A stretch of 64,000 nt of DNA from NCBI GenBank assembly GCA_020081605.1, contig JAHREC010000049.1, forward strand, positions 620,001-684,000, read 5' to 3'. The stretch is from Albifimbria verrucaria. Taxonomy: Eukaryota > Ascomycota > Sordariomycetes > Hypocreales > Stachybotryaceae. The notes beneath the pieces were generated by a model. It saw only the letters and a program-made list of their open reading frames with translations. It made no database searches and was not told the origin of the DNA. A program made the position numbers and the translations under genes. Every line of letters starts with the position of its first letter. Position 1 is the stretch's first letter. Below are positions 50,663 to 63,721 of the stretch, piece after piece.

Positions 50663-51229
50663 GGGGTTATCTCTGAATTGAACGACAAATGCTACGGATA
50701 GATGTGCTTTAGTTTACTTGGGTGGGTGTAAGGAAGTTAGCTGGCAGTTACGATAGATACCCTGGGTTGGAATTCAGCATAGCGGAAGCGTTCTTCTGCG
50801 ACATTCTCCTAATCTGGTTTCTTTTGTTGTAATAGCGCGTAAAGCGTTGGCGATGAAGAAATAGGGGTGAATGAGCGTGGTGACATGAGACTGCATTGAC
50901 GCTGTCCATTGGTGGTTCCTGTCGCTGCGATTGGCCACGTTTTTTTCTGGACCCTTTGCAGCCAATCTACCGTGTCGTCTACCGGGACTAAATTACGTAG
51001 TAGGGTGAGTACCTTGAGGATCTGGCCTACGAAGGTACTCAACACGCGTCTCACTACCAGTTCTGCTGTTCGTTACCTACATCTTACTTTGCTTATCGCT
51101 TCAGCGCAAGCACTCTCACTCCTTCTTGTATTTGCGCAATGGATTGATCTTGTCTTGATTCATCCTGTATTCTGAAAGTTCGACCTTGGTACACCCCACA
51201 CATCGCATAGACGAATCCCCTCGCCCACC
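50663..51229. other. Intergenic region, Pcs1 3' flank and Mcd4 promoter
   Basis: 567 bp between two plus-strand genes. Pyrimidine-rich leader-like sequence precedes the Mcd4 start. No RNA gene seen. Confidence 0.45.
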
Positions 51230-54200
51230 ATGGCCAACCTTACGCGCCTGGGCTTTCTTGCCACGGCTGTGGTCTTTCACCTTGTCTATATCCTGTCGAT
51301 TTTCGATATCTATTTTGTCAGTCCGATCGTTTCGGGCATGAGGTTATATGGCGTGGAACGTGAAGCGCCAGCGAAAGCCCCTGCAGACCGACTTGTTCTC
51401 TTCGTCGGTAAGATCGCTCCACCATCTCCCTTGGGAGCTGTGGTTCTTTGTCAAGTTAACACTTTAATGCACAGGCGATGGACTACGAGCCGACAAGGCA
51501 CTCCAGTTGCATCCCGAGCCCTATCCTGAGACGGACGAAGACCTTGTCCCACGCCCTCTGGCGCCCTTCCTCCGATCAAAATTGTGAATCAAGGCACATT
51601 TGGTGTATCGCACACACGAGTCCCAACCGAGTCCCGCCCCGGCCATGTCGCATTGATTGCTGGGCTTTACGAAGATGTTTCCGCAGTTGCGACAGGCTGG
51701 AAGCTGAACCCAGTCAACTTCGACAGCGTCTTCAACCGCAGCCGTCACACATGGAGCTGGGGCAGTCCCGACATCCTGCCTATGTTTGAGCGGGGTGCTG
51801 TACCCGGTAGAGTCGATGCGTATATGTATTCTCCAGAATTCGAGGATTTCTCCAAGGATGCTGTTCATCTAGATGAATGGGTCTTTGACCACGTTCGGGA
51901 CTTTTGCAGAAGCTGCTACAAACCAAACGCTTAACAGGGCTCTGCGACAGGACAAGGTCGTTTTCTTCCTCCATCTTCTAGGCCTCGATACGACAGGCCA
52001 TTCCTATAGGCCTTACTCGAAGGAGTACTTGCATAACCTGAAGGTCGTGGACAAGGGTGTCAAGGAAGTAACAAACATCATCAACGAGTTCTACGCGGAT
52101 GACAGAACGGCCTTTGTCTTCACAGCCGACCATGGCATGAGCGATTGGGGAAGTCATGGCGACGGTCACCCAGATAACACCAGGACTCCCTTGATCACTT
52201 GGGGTTCTGGTGTGGCCCGGCCTGAAGTTCATCCTGACGCCGTCGCCCCGGCCATGACGATTATTCGGCTGATTGGGCTCTGAACCATATTAGAAGACAT
52301 GATGTCGCACAGGCCGATGTAGCTGCATTGATGGCACACCTGGTCGGTGTGGAATTCCCTGCTAACTCTGTCGGCCGCCTGCCATTATCCTATTTGGCCG
52401 CCGACGATAAAGAAAAGGCCGAGGCCTCACTCGTCAACGCCCAAGAAATCTTGGAGATGTATCGAGTCAAAGAACAGAAGAAGCAAGCCGTCCAGTTGCG
52501 TTTCGTTCCATACCACCCACTAAGCGAGAAGAGCACGCTTCCAGATCAGCGTATTGCTGACATACGCCAACTCATTGAGAGCGGCAAGTACGAAGAGGCT
52601 ATTGAAGAAACTGATGCTCTTATTGGCATCACCCTAGAGGGCCTACGCTATCTGCAAACCTATGACTGGTTGTTCTTGCGAGCGCTCATTACCATCGGGT
52701 ATCTTGGTTGGATCATGTATGCCCTCAGCACTGTAATCAACATGTACGTCGTGCAGGAAAGTATCCCTCCGAAGAGGACAGCTGCAGGTATCGTGCTGTT
52801 CTCTTCCGTGCTCGTGGCGCTCTACTCGTATTTCATCGTGTCTAGCTCCCTCCACAGTACTACGTCTACGCATTTTTCCCCGTCATGTTCTGGGAGGAAG
52901 TCTATGCGCGCAGACAGAGCCTGGCTGAGGGTCGAAGACTATTGTTTGGCCAGATACAATCAACTGGTGCGGTGTTGGGTCTCCTGCTCCATGCGGTCGC
53001 TTACATTGCTGTCATTCAGACTCTGGTAAGTATCACGAACTCACCATTTGACCCGCTACTAACAATCCTAGGCACTGGGTTATATCCATCGCGAGCTATT
53101 GACCGCTCTATATGTTCTTGGATCCCTCTGGCCCGCTGCATATGGCCTATCATTCCTTCGTACACATCCGCTCCTGTCCTTTACATGGTTTGTCTCATGC
53201 TTGGTTATGAGCACATTCACTCTCTTGCCTGCCATGAAGGTAGAGGACGTAAACTTGATGTATGTGGATATCCTTATCTACCGGTTCATCTGAAACTTTT
53301 ACTAATATTATTCAGTGTCCTGGGAGGTATTCTTATGGTTGCTTTGGGCGTCTTGTACCTAGTCTTTGAAGATTTCGTGCTTGCTGATTTCTCTTGGAGC
53401 GCTAAAAATCGCCTATCAAGTCAACTCGTGGCGTGGGACGCATCTTGACGGGTGCTCAGGTAGGACAGCCTCAGCCATATCGCAGGACAGATTTCTAACA
53501 TGTTGGAGCAGATTGGCTTGGTCATATTAACAATAATTGTAACTCGATCTAGTGCTCTGTCCATGCAAGCGAAGCAGGGCTTACCACTTGGCAATCAAGT
53601 TGTTGGCTGGATCGCACTTGGTAAGTTTATTTGATCCCAAATTTACTCGACATCATTGTACTGATAACACATCAGTCGGATCTCTACTCATGCCTTTGGC
53701 GCACCGACTTGAGCCCAGTACCCAGCCAATGAACCGGCTGGCAATGATCTTTCTGACTTGTGCTCCTACCTTTGTCATTTTGACCATATCCTACGAAGGG
53801 CTCTTTTACGTGGCATTTAGCATCACATTACTTGCCTGGATTCGACTCGAATACAGCATCAACAAATTCACCCGGCAAAGCGCTCCCGTGAACGGAACCG
53901 TCACGGGTGAGAAGAAATTGACTGGTTTCCGGCCGCTGCGGTTGCCTGATGCTCGTGTAGCTCTATTCTTTATGGTTCTCCTGCAATCATCATTCTTCAG
54001 CACTGGCAATATCGCCTCGATCTCGTCTTTCAGCCTTGAAAGCGTGTGCAGACTTATTCCGATATTCGATCCCTTTTCGCAAGGAGCTCTCCTTGTCCAC
54101 AAGATCATGATTCCCTTCGCGCTGCTCTCGGCACATCTTGGTGTCCTGAACAAGCAGCTTGGCGTTGCCCCATCGGCCATTTTCATGGTCATTCTAGCAG

Positions 54201-54424
54201 TGAGCGACATTTTGACCCTATACTTCTTCTGGGTTGTCAAAGACGAAGGCTCATGGCTCGAAATTGGCTCAACTATTACACATTTTGCCATTGCCAGCTT
54301 TTTGTGTGTGTTTGTCGCCCTATTGGAAGGTGTCAGTGGGCTATTCATCGCAGGTATTACGGTGGAAGATGATGAAAAGGAGCCGGAAACGATAAAGGGA
54401 ACGGAACATGAAAAGAAGGAATAG
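51230..54424 (+). CDS. MCD4: GPI ethanolamine phosphate transferase 1 (Mcd4/PIG-N)
   Basis: About 974 aa, in exons 51230-51407, 51475-53025, 53072-53259, 53316-53459, 53512-53620 and 53676-54424. It adds ethanolamine phosphate to the first mannose of the GPI precursor in the ER lumen. An N-terminal signal-anchor helix is followed by the alkaline-phosphatase-like catalytic domain. Visible metal-binding motifs are GDGLRADKA (about residue 60), [20 protein letters not shown] and [15 protein letters not shown]. More than ten membrane helices fill the C-terminal half, and the protein ends in a charged tail. Six bases are missing: one A near 51586, two T's near 51904, one C near 52248, one C near 52853 and one A near 53408. 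The gene is essential in yeast. Confidence 0.95.
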
Positions 54425-54556
54425 ATTATATGCATAAAAAATAGAATGGAATAAAGCTTACTGGTAGAGGGATACTGGAGACTTTGACGAATACGAATTT
54501 CCCAATCCAAGGATACATTAGGCTCAAAATCTGGACAGCTCTCCACAACACGTCGA

Positions 54557-54637
54557 GGCAACATGGCCGAGTGGTTAAGGCGACAGACTCGAAATCTGTT
54601 GGGTTCGCCCGCGTCAGTTCAAATCTGGCTGTTGTCG
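54557..54637 (+). tRNA. tRNA-Ser (anticodon CGA)
   Basis: The cloverleaf is complete. The acceptor stem GGCAACA pairs with TGTTGTC (one G-T wobble). The D arm follows TGGCCGAGTGGTTAAGGC. The anticodon arm is ACAGA / TCTGT with loop CTCGAAA, giving anticodon CGA (54590-54592). The long variable arm typical of class II tRNAs is present, and the T arm GTCAG / CTGGC encloses TTCAAAT. It decodes UCG serine codons. No intron. It lies between the convergent Mcd4 and DUF3176 genes. Confidence 0.95.
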
Positions 54638-54648
54638 TACGTTTATAC

Positions 54649-54653
54649 TTTTT
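54649..54653 (+). terminator. RNA polymerase III terminator of tRNA-Ser
   Basis: A run of five T's begins 12 nt after the tRNA 3' end, as expected for Pol III termination. Confidence 0.7.
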
Positions 54654-55070
54654 GCCTTATTTTTGTATCTTTTTCTTTCTCTACAGTATTTTTATCATTC
54701 ACTTCCTCCACATAGCCCAGCCTCGTGCGACCGGTTCATTACCAGTCCCTTGCTACAAAATCCTCAAGTTAGACGTTGACTTTCCTTGCGAATCATTCAT
54801 CCATTCATCAATGACCTTGCATCCTGTGTCTACATTAGTTGAGTCTTTTAAATGTTGAGACAAATAAGTTATCTAGTTAGTGGATTTCATACGCCCTTCA
54901 AGCGCCTTCATTCGAGAATGATCTCAGCAGTCGTGACCGTCTTAAATCCTTGTTACATTATGGGCTGCAAACCTGGCTTAGGATTTGCATGTGCTTCGTT
55001 CCAGCCGCGTTCGTGCCAGGCGAATCCCAAATGCTTTTGCACCAGAAAGCACAGAAGCCAAGTCTTGACT
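54654..55070. other. Gap between tRNA-Ser and the DUF3176 gene
   Basis: About 420 bp, mostly the 3' flank of the minus-strand DUF3176 gene. No further gene recognised. Confidence 0.45.
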
Positions 55071-57350
55071 TCACCCTGGCGAGTTGCCCTCTACATACGT
55101 TGTCTCAGCATGCCCAATCCTTGCGTCTTTCTCAACTAGCTCTGGGCCCAGGAATGATGAGGACATGAACCGTACTTCTGCTCTCCTTGCATGTGTATCC
55201 ATTTGCGAACGTAAAGCCGATGCCCTTAGCCGCTCCCTGCCATCCAAATCTAGCCCATGGGCCAAGATAGCCAGTATGCTGCCCTTCCAAGCAGGTAGTC
55301 CGAGCCGTCGCGTCTCGATTACTGAGAAAAGACAAAAGATACAACTGCCTAGGGTTACGGCAACAGGGAGGGCAACGAACGGCCATTGTACTCGAACGTA
55401 GATAACCCAGTGTAGCACTTTGCCTTCGTGTGGTGATGATCCTTTGGTTTGATAGCGCATCCACTTTGTCATAGCAAGTCCTACGTATTCGAATGTCTCC
55501 TTGATATCACGGGATACCCCGAGGCCTAAAATAACAGGCGGTTGGTTATCATCGTTCACTATGGAAGCTGGGTAAATGAGTTGATGCTCCCCATGGGAAA
55601 GGGGCGCTTGGCGAATTGTCTCAGTAAAAGAGAGGCTACACTTGTAGTAGCGTTTTGTGAGATGTTGAATTTCAGGTCCTGTTCGTTCACTACGGTAGCA
55701 GCGAAGCTAGAACTGGAAGGAATAATTAACTGCAGATCTGATCGCGGCTTATCTCCGCCGTTCGCACTGAAATCAAGCGTGTAGTTGTTCAACTCGTTAT
55801 ATGCCTTGAACTTGTCAGTATCGTAATCCGCAAGTGCCACATAGGAATCGAGATTCCTTTCAGCGTACGACTCTAACAATCGTTCGTGCAGTTCGCCTTG
55901 GCTGACTTCTGCTTGGTAGACGTTAGTACAGAAGTAGAGGGCGCACTCGTGAGCTGTGACCTTGGCATGCTGCCATTTTTCGGTGCCGTTCCTAAAACCA
56001 TGGCTTGTCTCCATGATTCCAAACGATAGGATAAGTGTCTTGAGGGACTGAAAGGAGATTGTTTCTCCAGGTGAAGTTGTCGCACGGGCTGTTACGTAGG
56101 CGTTCATGTATTTTGTTGCCCCTCCAAGCCCTTGCCCACTATCGAAGTTGGAGATGTTCAAGCCCAATGCATCTAGCTTATACTTTGTGTAGCTATATTT
56201 GTGATCGTGTAATATGTCGGACCCTTCTGGCCAGTACGGCATTGTGATGACAGGGTGATTCACTAAGGCGCGACCTGTGGATTTCTTCAAGTGGCTTGAT
56301 ATGTCAGTACACTTGCTGCAGGTTGCTAGAGAGGCATGAGGCTCCCATGTGCAGTTTCCAGTTGTACAGGTGAACTCGGGCCTGAACAAGCTTATGTCTC
56401 CTCGGTGGCTCGTAAGACCATTCGACATGGCAATGAGGGGTGCGATATCGTATTGCACATCCATTTCTAAGACTTTCAGGAAACCCCAAGGCTCTGGTAA
56501 CTCTTTCGTGAAGCTTTGTCTAGCTCTTCCAAAGCTTACCATGCCTACATCAAGCCTTTGGGCGGCTCCTATCGTCGACACCGTCAAGCGATCTGGTGTC
56601 ATTCTACCGTGGAACGTAATGCCTGCTTGTAGGAAGGGTTCGAAGCCGAGGAGGATAACTGTGCATAGTGCCCCTATCGCGGCTTGATGCCTATAAGAGC
56701 CTCTTGTTAATCTTTGGAACACAATAGACAAGGTTAAGAAGCAAATTACTTGAACTTGGTCCACCACAAAGACGAACGCTGCCCCAAGGCCCACGACTGG
56801 CTTCTTCAAAGCGTTCAAGATCCATAATTTTACCACCCTTATCCTTCAACCAATTCCATTTACCCTGGCTAATGCATGACCCTATGGCAAATGCAAGAGA
56901 TGCCCTAGAGGCTGCGCCTAGGATGGAGATAACCGTGTTAAATGATAAAAAGAATGACCAAGACGATAAGGGTTTGTCGTCATACACCAATAATAGAACA
57001 GAAGCAGCGACCAATCCTGAAATGCTGAAGACGACCATGAATGTTTCAAGGATCCATGTGTGAGGACTAGCTGGAGCCTCTCGTTCTGGGCATCTATGGA
57101 TAGCATATCTCGAGGCTGGAGTAGCAACCTCGGTGATGAAGTTCTCTTTGGTACCTTCACTGGTTGCTAGACTTGGATACGCAACGGGCTTTCGCTTGAG
57201 CTCCGGCGGCCGATGTTGAGGGCTGCTGTCGAGCATGGAGTGCACAGATACGTCGGAAGATCGTTGACCAGACACATATTGTTCCACGGGTGTGTCAGAT
57301 GACATGGAAGAAACGGTGAAACTGCGCGTGGCTCTCCGGGTTTCCATCAT
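55071..57350 (-). CDS. DUF3176-family fungal membrane protein
   Basis: About 740 aa, in exons 57350-56750 and 56690-55071. The N-terminal 95 residues are polar. Two helices follow (about 100-165), then the block I recognise as DUF3176 (AIGSCISQGKWNWL, LERFEEASRGPWGS). A third helix lies near the splice junction. A large extracellular or lumenal domain (about 240-600) follows, with paired cysteines (CTTGNCTWEPHASLATC, CSKC) and several N-glycosylation sequons. A last helix (about 650-675) leads to a short cytosolic tail. The family is widespread in filamentous ascomycetes and has no known function. Two bases are missing (a T near 56773, a C near 55572). With them added the length is 741 codons including the stop. 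Confidence 0.82.
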
Positions 57351-59766
57351 GTTGCACAACGATAGGGCTTATGAGCGAGCAGCAACCGACGCATAGAGGA
57401 TGGGGCTCCATGCCGGGAAGGATTCATTAAATGCTCTTCGCCAGCTTTGAATGGACCAGATGAGGCTCTGGTACCATGCAGCAATTCAACCCGAGCTGAA
57501 GGAGTTCCACAGGCAATATCAATCTTACCATCCACTTACACACATGGACGAATGGGGTGCTGACTTCACCAGCCAACCTGCAGACGTAGTCATGTCCCAA
57601 GGCGTATCAGAGCTGTTGTCCAAGAATAGACTGGCTTTGGAAAGGGATAGCAAGCGGACGATCCTGCGGTCAGCTGCACTCAAGAGCTTATGTGCGACCT
57701 GGCCGCAACGGGTTTGTGCAGTTTGGTTGTAACATGTTGACAAATGAAGTGGGAGTATGTTTGCTTTTTCTCGCGTTATTGCCACATTGTGCCGGGGGCA
57801 TAAAACACTTGCGATTTTGGCTGTAACCATCCATTTGTTGAATGTGCAGGTCGCCTCGCCTATGGCCCCCAAGAGCTTTTGCTTATTCGGTTGGCGTCTT
57901 TCGAATAGCTGTGGGTTCCTGCATTGCTAGGAACCGGTATTGGTTCGAGGGGCTTACCTGCTTGGCTCGGTTAGAAAGGCTGGCGAGGCGGTAGAATGTG
58001 TTCCGACGAGGTCTATGGTTAGGCGTGCAGGGCTGAAGAATTTGGATCTGCTTGCGAGAGCACATGCGTAGTGTCGTCTACTTACCTACTTTGCATACGT
58101 GCATACAGAGTATACGCAGCTCCTTCCTACTATCACATCCAGATAGTCTAACTACTAGTTGAATGCCCAGGTAGGTACTTAGGTATTCGGGTGCCTACCC
58201 GGTCAGTTGGAAAGATGCGATTGGGTATCTCGCATCACGTGTCGTTGATCTTAGATCGTCACCGAGATGTTCTCACGGTTCAATACAGCAGGATGATCGA
58301 GGGGCTTCGCCAGCTTGAGAGCATGCCTATTTGCCAGGCACCAGCTCTGGAGTCAAGGTGAGCGCGTTGGCCAACAGCACAGCGTCCAGCACCTCCTTCC
58401 AGATCTACGTTATATTGCATTTCAAGTTGCAGAGATCAAGAATCCGCTTCCCCGGATCTGCTTACATTGTAGGGAGCGTGGTTGGTGGTTTTTTACAGGT
58501 CTCAAACCAAGACCCGGCGGAGCTAAGGAAGGCCTGAAGCTAAAGATCGAACCCTGGCTTGCCAAGGCAGGCCATGCGGTCAAAGCATCACCGTTGCCCG
58601 CATCTTAATCTATGTTTCCCTTGTACGTGACGACAACCTGCACTCCGTCTGAAGCGGTTCTTGGTGGTCACCCCGCAGGAGGATATGGCATAGCTCGGGT
58701 TGGTCTCGTGAGATTCCGGAAGCGAAAGCCCAGCCCCTTGCTGGCCATGGAGAAGGATGAGGAGGGGGAGACGGCGGAGGAGAAGAGGGACGAGTTCTAC
58801 AAGTAAAGCAGTCCCTCTCTCTTTGCGGTGCCTTGCATTCCCAGGAAACAAAGTCCTAACCTCGGGTCTCTCAACCCCCTTGCAACGCAACTCCGCACGT
58901 GGCCGGGTGGTCGCCCAGGTTTCTCTCACCATCTCGTCGAGTTACGGGTTGCCAAACAGAAGAAGTACGGCAAACAGTTCAACCATAGCACACGAGAAGC
59001 AAGAAACAACTTGGGCAAACGGCTTGGGTATCTATCTACCTGCTTGACCCACAACGTTCGAACGGACCGCTGGATCCGCTGGCCGAGACCGAGCCCGTCC
59101 CTCTCACTTGTATGGCATATACCCACCAGAGTCGGGGCTGTCATTTGCTCGCGGGATCGAGGACCCCTTTCAGCGGGTTCGTGACCCTGTTTTTGACTTG
59201 TGCCTGTGTAGTCGGATAGCACGGGACAGCATCATATCTGTCCGTCGCATTCTGTCGACTTCTCAATCTCCTTTCTCCCTTCCCTTCCTCACTGGTCCGC
59301 AGATTCTTGCAGAACGGAGGACGAGTGGCTGCGCGATTCATTCCTAACGGTGGTCTTTTTCCTAGACTCTTTTTTTCTTCTCTCTCTTGTCCCCTACTAT
59401 CTCCTTTTTTTCATTATTCTCACTTTTAATATTCCGGTTCTGTATCCCGAGAAAAGGGTGGAAACTGAAAGGGCCAAGCTTAATAACTCGAGCGATCTGC
59501 CTAAGGGCCGGCCGGGTACACGCTACCTTGGGTCCAGCGAGGATTTTTGGTGCCTGTACCCTGCAGTGACTGGTTGCCTGCGTGTCTCCCTGCCCGCCTC
59601 CCTCCCTCCCTCCAGGTACCTCGAACCCAGCCAATCGCCGCGCCCCGAATCTTCTTGCAAACCCATCCAGACGGACAAGCGAACGAAACTCGCGACAATC
59701 ATCACAAAATTCCGCCTCCTTCCGACCCGTCCTCGCTTCCTTCGCCTGCGCAAACGAACCGATCGA
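57351..59766. other. Long intergenic region upstream of the Zn2Cys6 regulator
   Basis: About 2.4 kb of promoter and probable long 5' leader. A CCTCGG hexamer lies at 58860-58865. A 64-codon open frame at 58612-58806 ends in an acidic/lysine-rich stretch (EEGETAEEKRDEFYK), and C/T-rich sequence fills 59350-59760. Neither is assigned a product. Confidence 0.45.
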
Positions 59767-62700
59767 ATGGACGTCGACATGGCGTCCGGCGGCGACGGCC
59801 AGCATCAGTCGCGCTCGCCATCGCAAGCTACACCCCCGCACCCAACACGGCCACCTCAACATCAGCCGGGGCCCCGAGCTTCAGGAGGTAAAGAAACTTG
59901 GAAAAAAACCCCATCAAGCGCTGCGTCTGCAGCGGTCGAGATCGGCCATGGCTAACTTGCGTCGCGTTGGACACAGGCAACGAGCTTCCAGAGCGTGCGA
60001 GGTACGTTAAATACATAATCGCCCGCCGGACCCCATTTCCCTGCGTTTCCCTTATCCGTCAGCTCCCATGAGCCGAGGCATCTCTGCTATCGGTGGCCCC
60101 ACGATCCACGATATGCGACAGCCTCGACAGATGCGCCCACCACTGCTACCACCACAACTACCACCACCACCACAACCACCCATCTCTGTCCGCATCCGTC
60201 TTATCCTTACATAGCTAACCTATATTTTTCTTTCTTATCGTGCAGACATGCCATGCTCGAAAGGTAACCGACCCGCCGTCCCTCCCGCCCCTCCAACAGG
60301 CCTCGGCCTCTTCGTCCCATGCAGCCCACTAACATGCCATCTCCCCGTCCATAGGTCCGTTGCGATGCCGCCAGCCTCGGCGTTCCATGCACGAACTGCG
60401 TTGCCTTCCAGATTGAATGTCGCATACCGACCCCGAAACGCAAGAAGACGCAAGCCACTGGCTCTTCCGCCGCTAAGGACTCGGACAGGTATGCAGCCAT
60501 CGCCCATCACTATCCTCCCGCGGCCTCGATGCCTCGCCTCCTGTCCTTCCGTTAGTCGCTAACACATCATGGTTTTTCCTTCCCGACAGTGAACATGGCG
60601 ATGAAGTCCCGAACGAACGGCCTCAGAATCCTCCCCCGCGCCCTCCACTGCCTACACTCCCAGGGTGCCAACCGTCTCCCATACCCCGACTATTTCCCTC
60701 GCCCGCTCTATCAGAAGCCCAAGCCCGGAAAGAGGAGGTAGATAGCGGAACCTACCTGAACATGGTTATGAAGCCCAAGTTCACCCGCGCCCCCATCACG
60801 GAAGCCGGCCGGGTCGCTTTCCTTGGAGAGTCTTCCAACCTGACCCTGCTCGTCCACGACCGCCAGGGTTCTGCCGATGTCGTTCACTACCCTCTGCCCG
60901 AGAACGTTCGTGGCTCTCGTGCCAGGTTGACCGAGCTAGATAACGTGGAGATCGACATCCTGCATCAACGAGGTGCCTTCCTGCTTCCACCGCGGGCGCT
61001 TTGTGACGAGCTCATCGAGTCCTACTTCAAGTGGATTCACCCCATTGTGCCAGTCATCAACCGAACTCGTTTCATGCGACAATACCGCGATCCTAAAACC
61101 CACCCTCCCTATTACTGCTTCAGGCAGTTTTGTTGGCAGGCTCGCGTGTCTGCAATAACCCCAGTTGATGGATGCCAACGGTTCGACGACACCTGCCGCC
61201 CTGACTTTCTACAAGCGAGCCAAGGCCTTGTACGACGCCAACTACGAGGATGATCGGGTCACGCTTGTTCAGTCATTGTTGCTGATGGGCTGGTACTGGG
61301 AAGGTCCTGAGGATGTCACAAAGAACGTCTTTTACTGGAGTCGAGTTGCCACCATTGTTGCGCAAGGCTCGGGTATGCACCGTTCGGTTGAGCAGTCACA
61401 ACTAAGCAGGTCCGACAAGCGACTCTGGAAGCGCATCTGGTGGACACTTTTCACTCGCGATCGTTCTGTTGCTGTCGCATTGGGACGACCTACCAACATC
61501 AACCTTGACGATTCCGATGTCGAAATGTTAACTGAGGACGATTTCATCGAGGACGAAGTAGACCGACCCAGTCCTTATCCCCGGACCCTGTCCACGTTCA
61601 GTTCTTCCTTCAGTATGTCAAGCTGTGCGAGATCATGGGTCTTGTTCTCTCCCAGCAATATTCGGTCGCATCCAAGGGCCGACAACGCAACGCCATCGAC
61701 CTGACTCACAGTGATATGGCTTTGGCCGACTGGCTGCAGAACTGTCCCAAGATCGTGTACTGGGAGGTCCCCGACATCACCTTTGGTCTGCTCTCCTTCA
61801 CTCCAACTATTATACGACGCTATGTTTGTTGCATCGAGCACACATGCCCCGGGTGGCTCGAAAGGACTTACTGACGAATCGCCCTATCCATCCCGGAACA
61901 TTGCGTTCCAGGCCGCTGCCATGATTACTTCTATTGTGGAGAATCTGGCGGCGCATGACGAGCTGCGTTATTGCCCTGCCTTCATCGTCTACAGTCTCTT
62001 CTCCGCTCTGATCATGCACGTCTATCAAATGCGCTCGCCAGTCCCTTCCATCCAACAGGTTACGCAGGATAGGTTGCGCAGTTGCATGCAGGCCATGAAA
62101 GAAGTGTCCAAAGTATGGTTGGTCGGCAAGATGGTATATACTCTCTTCGAGTCCATTATCGGCAACAAGGGAATGGAAGAGCGGTTGCAAAAAGCAGGAG
62201 GCAAGCGGCATCGTAGGTCACATCAAAGCATGATGCAGCTGGAGCAGAGCGCCAAGGCACAAGAGGCATCGAAGCGAAAGTATGATGAAATGGCCATCGA
62301 CTTCACAGCCACCACGCCAACGCCTCAGGAGTCTTATGAGCGGTCAAGGCCTCAGACGCCAAGTGCCAGCCGGAGCGAGTCGATGCAAGCCCCAACCCGT
62401 CCCAATGCGAACGATACCTTCATGGGTGGCACTAATTCGCGACCGCATACGAGACCCGCTACCCCTTCAACCCATCCTTCTCGGTTCCCGCGACACCGCC
62501 AGACCTATACTTGGTCACTAGGAATTCGCCCAACATATCGCAGGCCTTGTGGGAGAACTTCCAGCCTGACCAACTGTTCCCGGAAAGCTCGGCTATGCCT
62601 GCATTCCCGAACCTGTCACCAACGCAAACTCACCAGAATCTTGAGCATAATCACCTCGTGAGCCCCATGGGTGGAAATAACGGCAATGGTACCAACCACA

Positions 62701-63067
62701 GCAATGGCAACATGATGGGTGGGATGCAGGGGCAGCAAGGCAATCACTATCAATCCCAGAGGGGCCAAGGGCAAGGGAACAACAACATGATGCAAGGAGG
62801 GCTACACGGCTTCCAAGGGACGTCCAGCCTGTGGCAAGTTAACATGGACGGCTCAATGCCGGACGGGCAGAGCCCGGACAGCTGGAGCACCGGCTCTGGA
62901 CAGGGTCAGCCGGTACCAACGACTCTTAACGTGGAAGATTGGTAAGTTTTTGAAACCAATGGCCGGTGCTACGAATATTAGTGCTAATCTTTTACGTTTG
63001 TAGGTTTCAATTTTTTGGCATCAGCGGGGACGTGAACTCACTCAACCTGGATATTCCACCACCTTGA
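59767..63067 (+). CDS. Zn2Cys6 transcription factor, cutinase factor 1 beta / FarB-like
   Basis: About 906 aa, in exons 59767-59887, 59977-60001, 60246-60263, 60355-60488, 60590-62941 and 63004-63067. The binuclear zinc cluster (about residues 46-80) has all six cysteines: RACETCHARKVRCD, then PCTNC and ECRIP. It is followed by a Lys/Arg-rich linker. A fungal-specific factor domain occupies about residues 200-560. The C-terminus is Gln/Asn/Gly-rich and ends VEDWFQFFG plus a short tail. From recalled homologues it belongs with Ctf1-beta/FarB-type regulators of fatty-acid, cutin and short-chain acyl metabolism, which bind CCTCGG. Seven bases are missing (about 59838, 61098, 61163, 61583, 61767, 61850 and 62465), mostly in C runs. 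A compensated frame change near 60665-60715 is also possible. Confidence 0.85.
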
Positions 63068-63595
63068 GGTGTTCACCGCAGGACGTATTAGTGATGGCTC
63101 TTCGGGCTGGTAATGACTACTTTGAAATCGAGTCTTGAAGACGATGGATCTGTATGGGGGTAAAGTAGAGAAAGCAAGCGGCGGGGAGAAGTGGCCCAGG
63201 AGGCTTTTGACATATGGTTTGCATGTACAATCACCAGCAAGCAGGACACTATAACGGGGTGGGATCAGGCTGGGGATATTGGGCGGAATGTGTGTATTTC
63301 GAGACGTTGCGTCGCTGCCGGAGCGACGCACTGCCGTCTTACGAGGAGTTCACAAGGATATGAACTGAACAACGATCCTGGAGGGACAGAGAAGGCCATC
63401 AGCTGGGCCAAAGAATACAGTTCTCCATGAGATGCAATCAAACAGACGAGTGCAAAGTAGTGCGTATTTCTAGTGAAATAAGGGCTTCCACACTAACGTC
63501 AACACCCCATGGGACAGACAACTTTGTGGCCTAGTATTGGTTTTGACATGTGGACGTGACGGCTCGATGCTGGAGGGAAGGCGTCTTACGCGTAC
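63068..63595. other. Intergenic gap after the Zn2Cys6 regulator
   Basis: About 530 bp, the 3' flank of the regulator. No gene recognised. Confidence 0.45.
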
Positions 63596-63603
63596 TATAA
63601 ATA
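63596..63603 (+). promoter_or_regulatory. TATA box near the window end
   Basis: TATAAATA in the context CTATAAATAGGGGCCCC, a near-perfect match to a core TATA element. It lies about 120 bp upstream of an ATG at 63722. Confidence 0.5.
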
Positions 63604-63721
63604 GGGGCCCCTTGATCTGCTACTTTGTGGGGTGTTGCGTGTTAGCTGCCTCGGAGTAAGATAGGGCGGAGAAGAAGGCGAAGCTGGAAAAAGAACTGGG
63701 GAAAAGGGAAGAAACAGTGCA

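Noticed and set aside
59948..60010. ATG at 59948 as the start of the Zn2Cys6 regulator
   Set aside because: It lies inside an intron (59888-59976) whose branch site is the GCTAAC just after it. The ATG at 59767 joins the cluster in frame through canonical splice sites.
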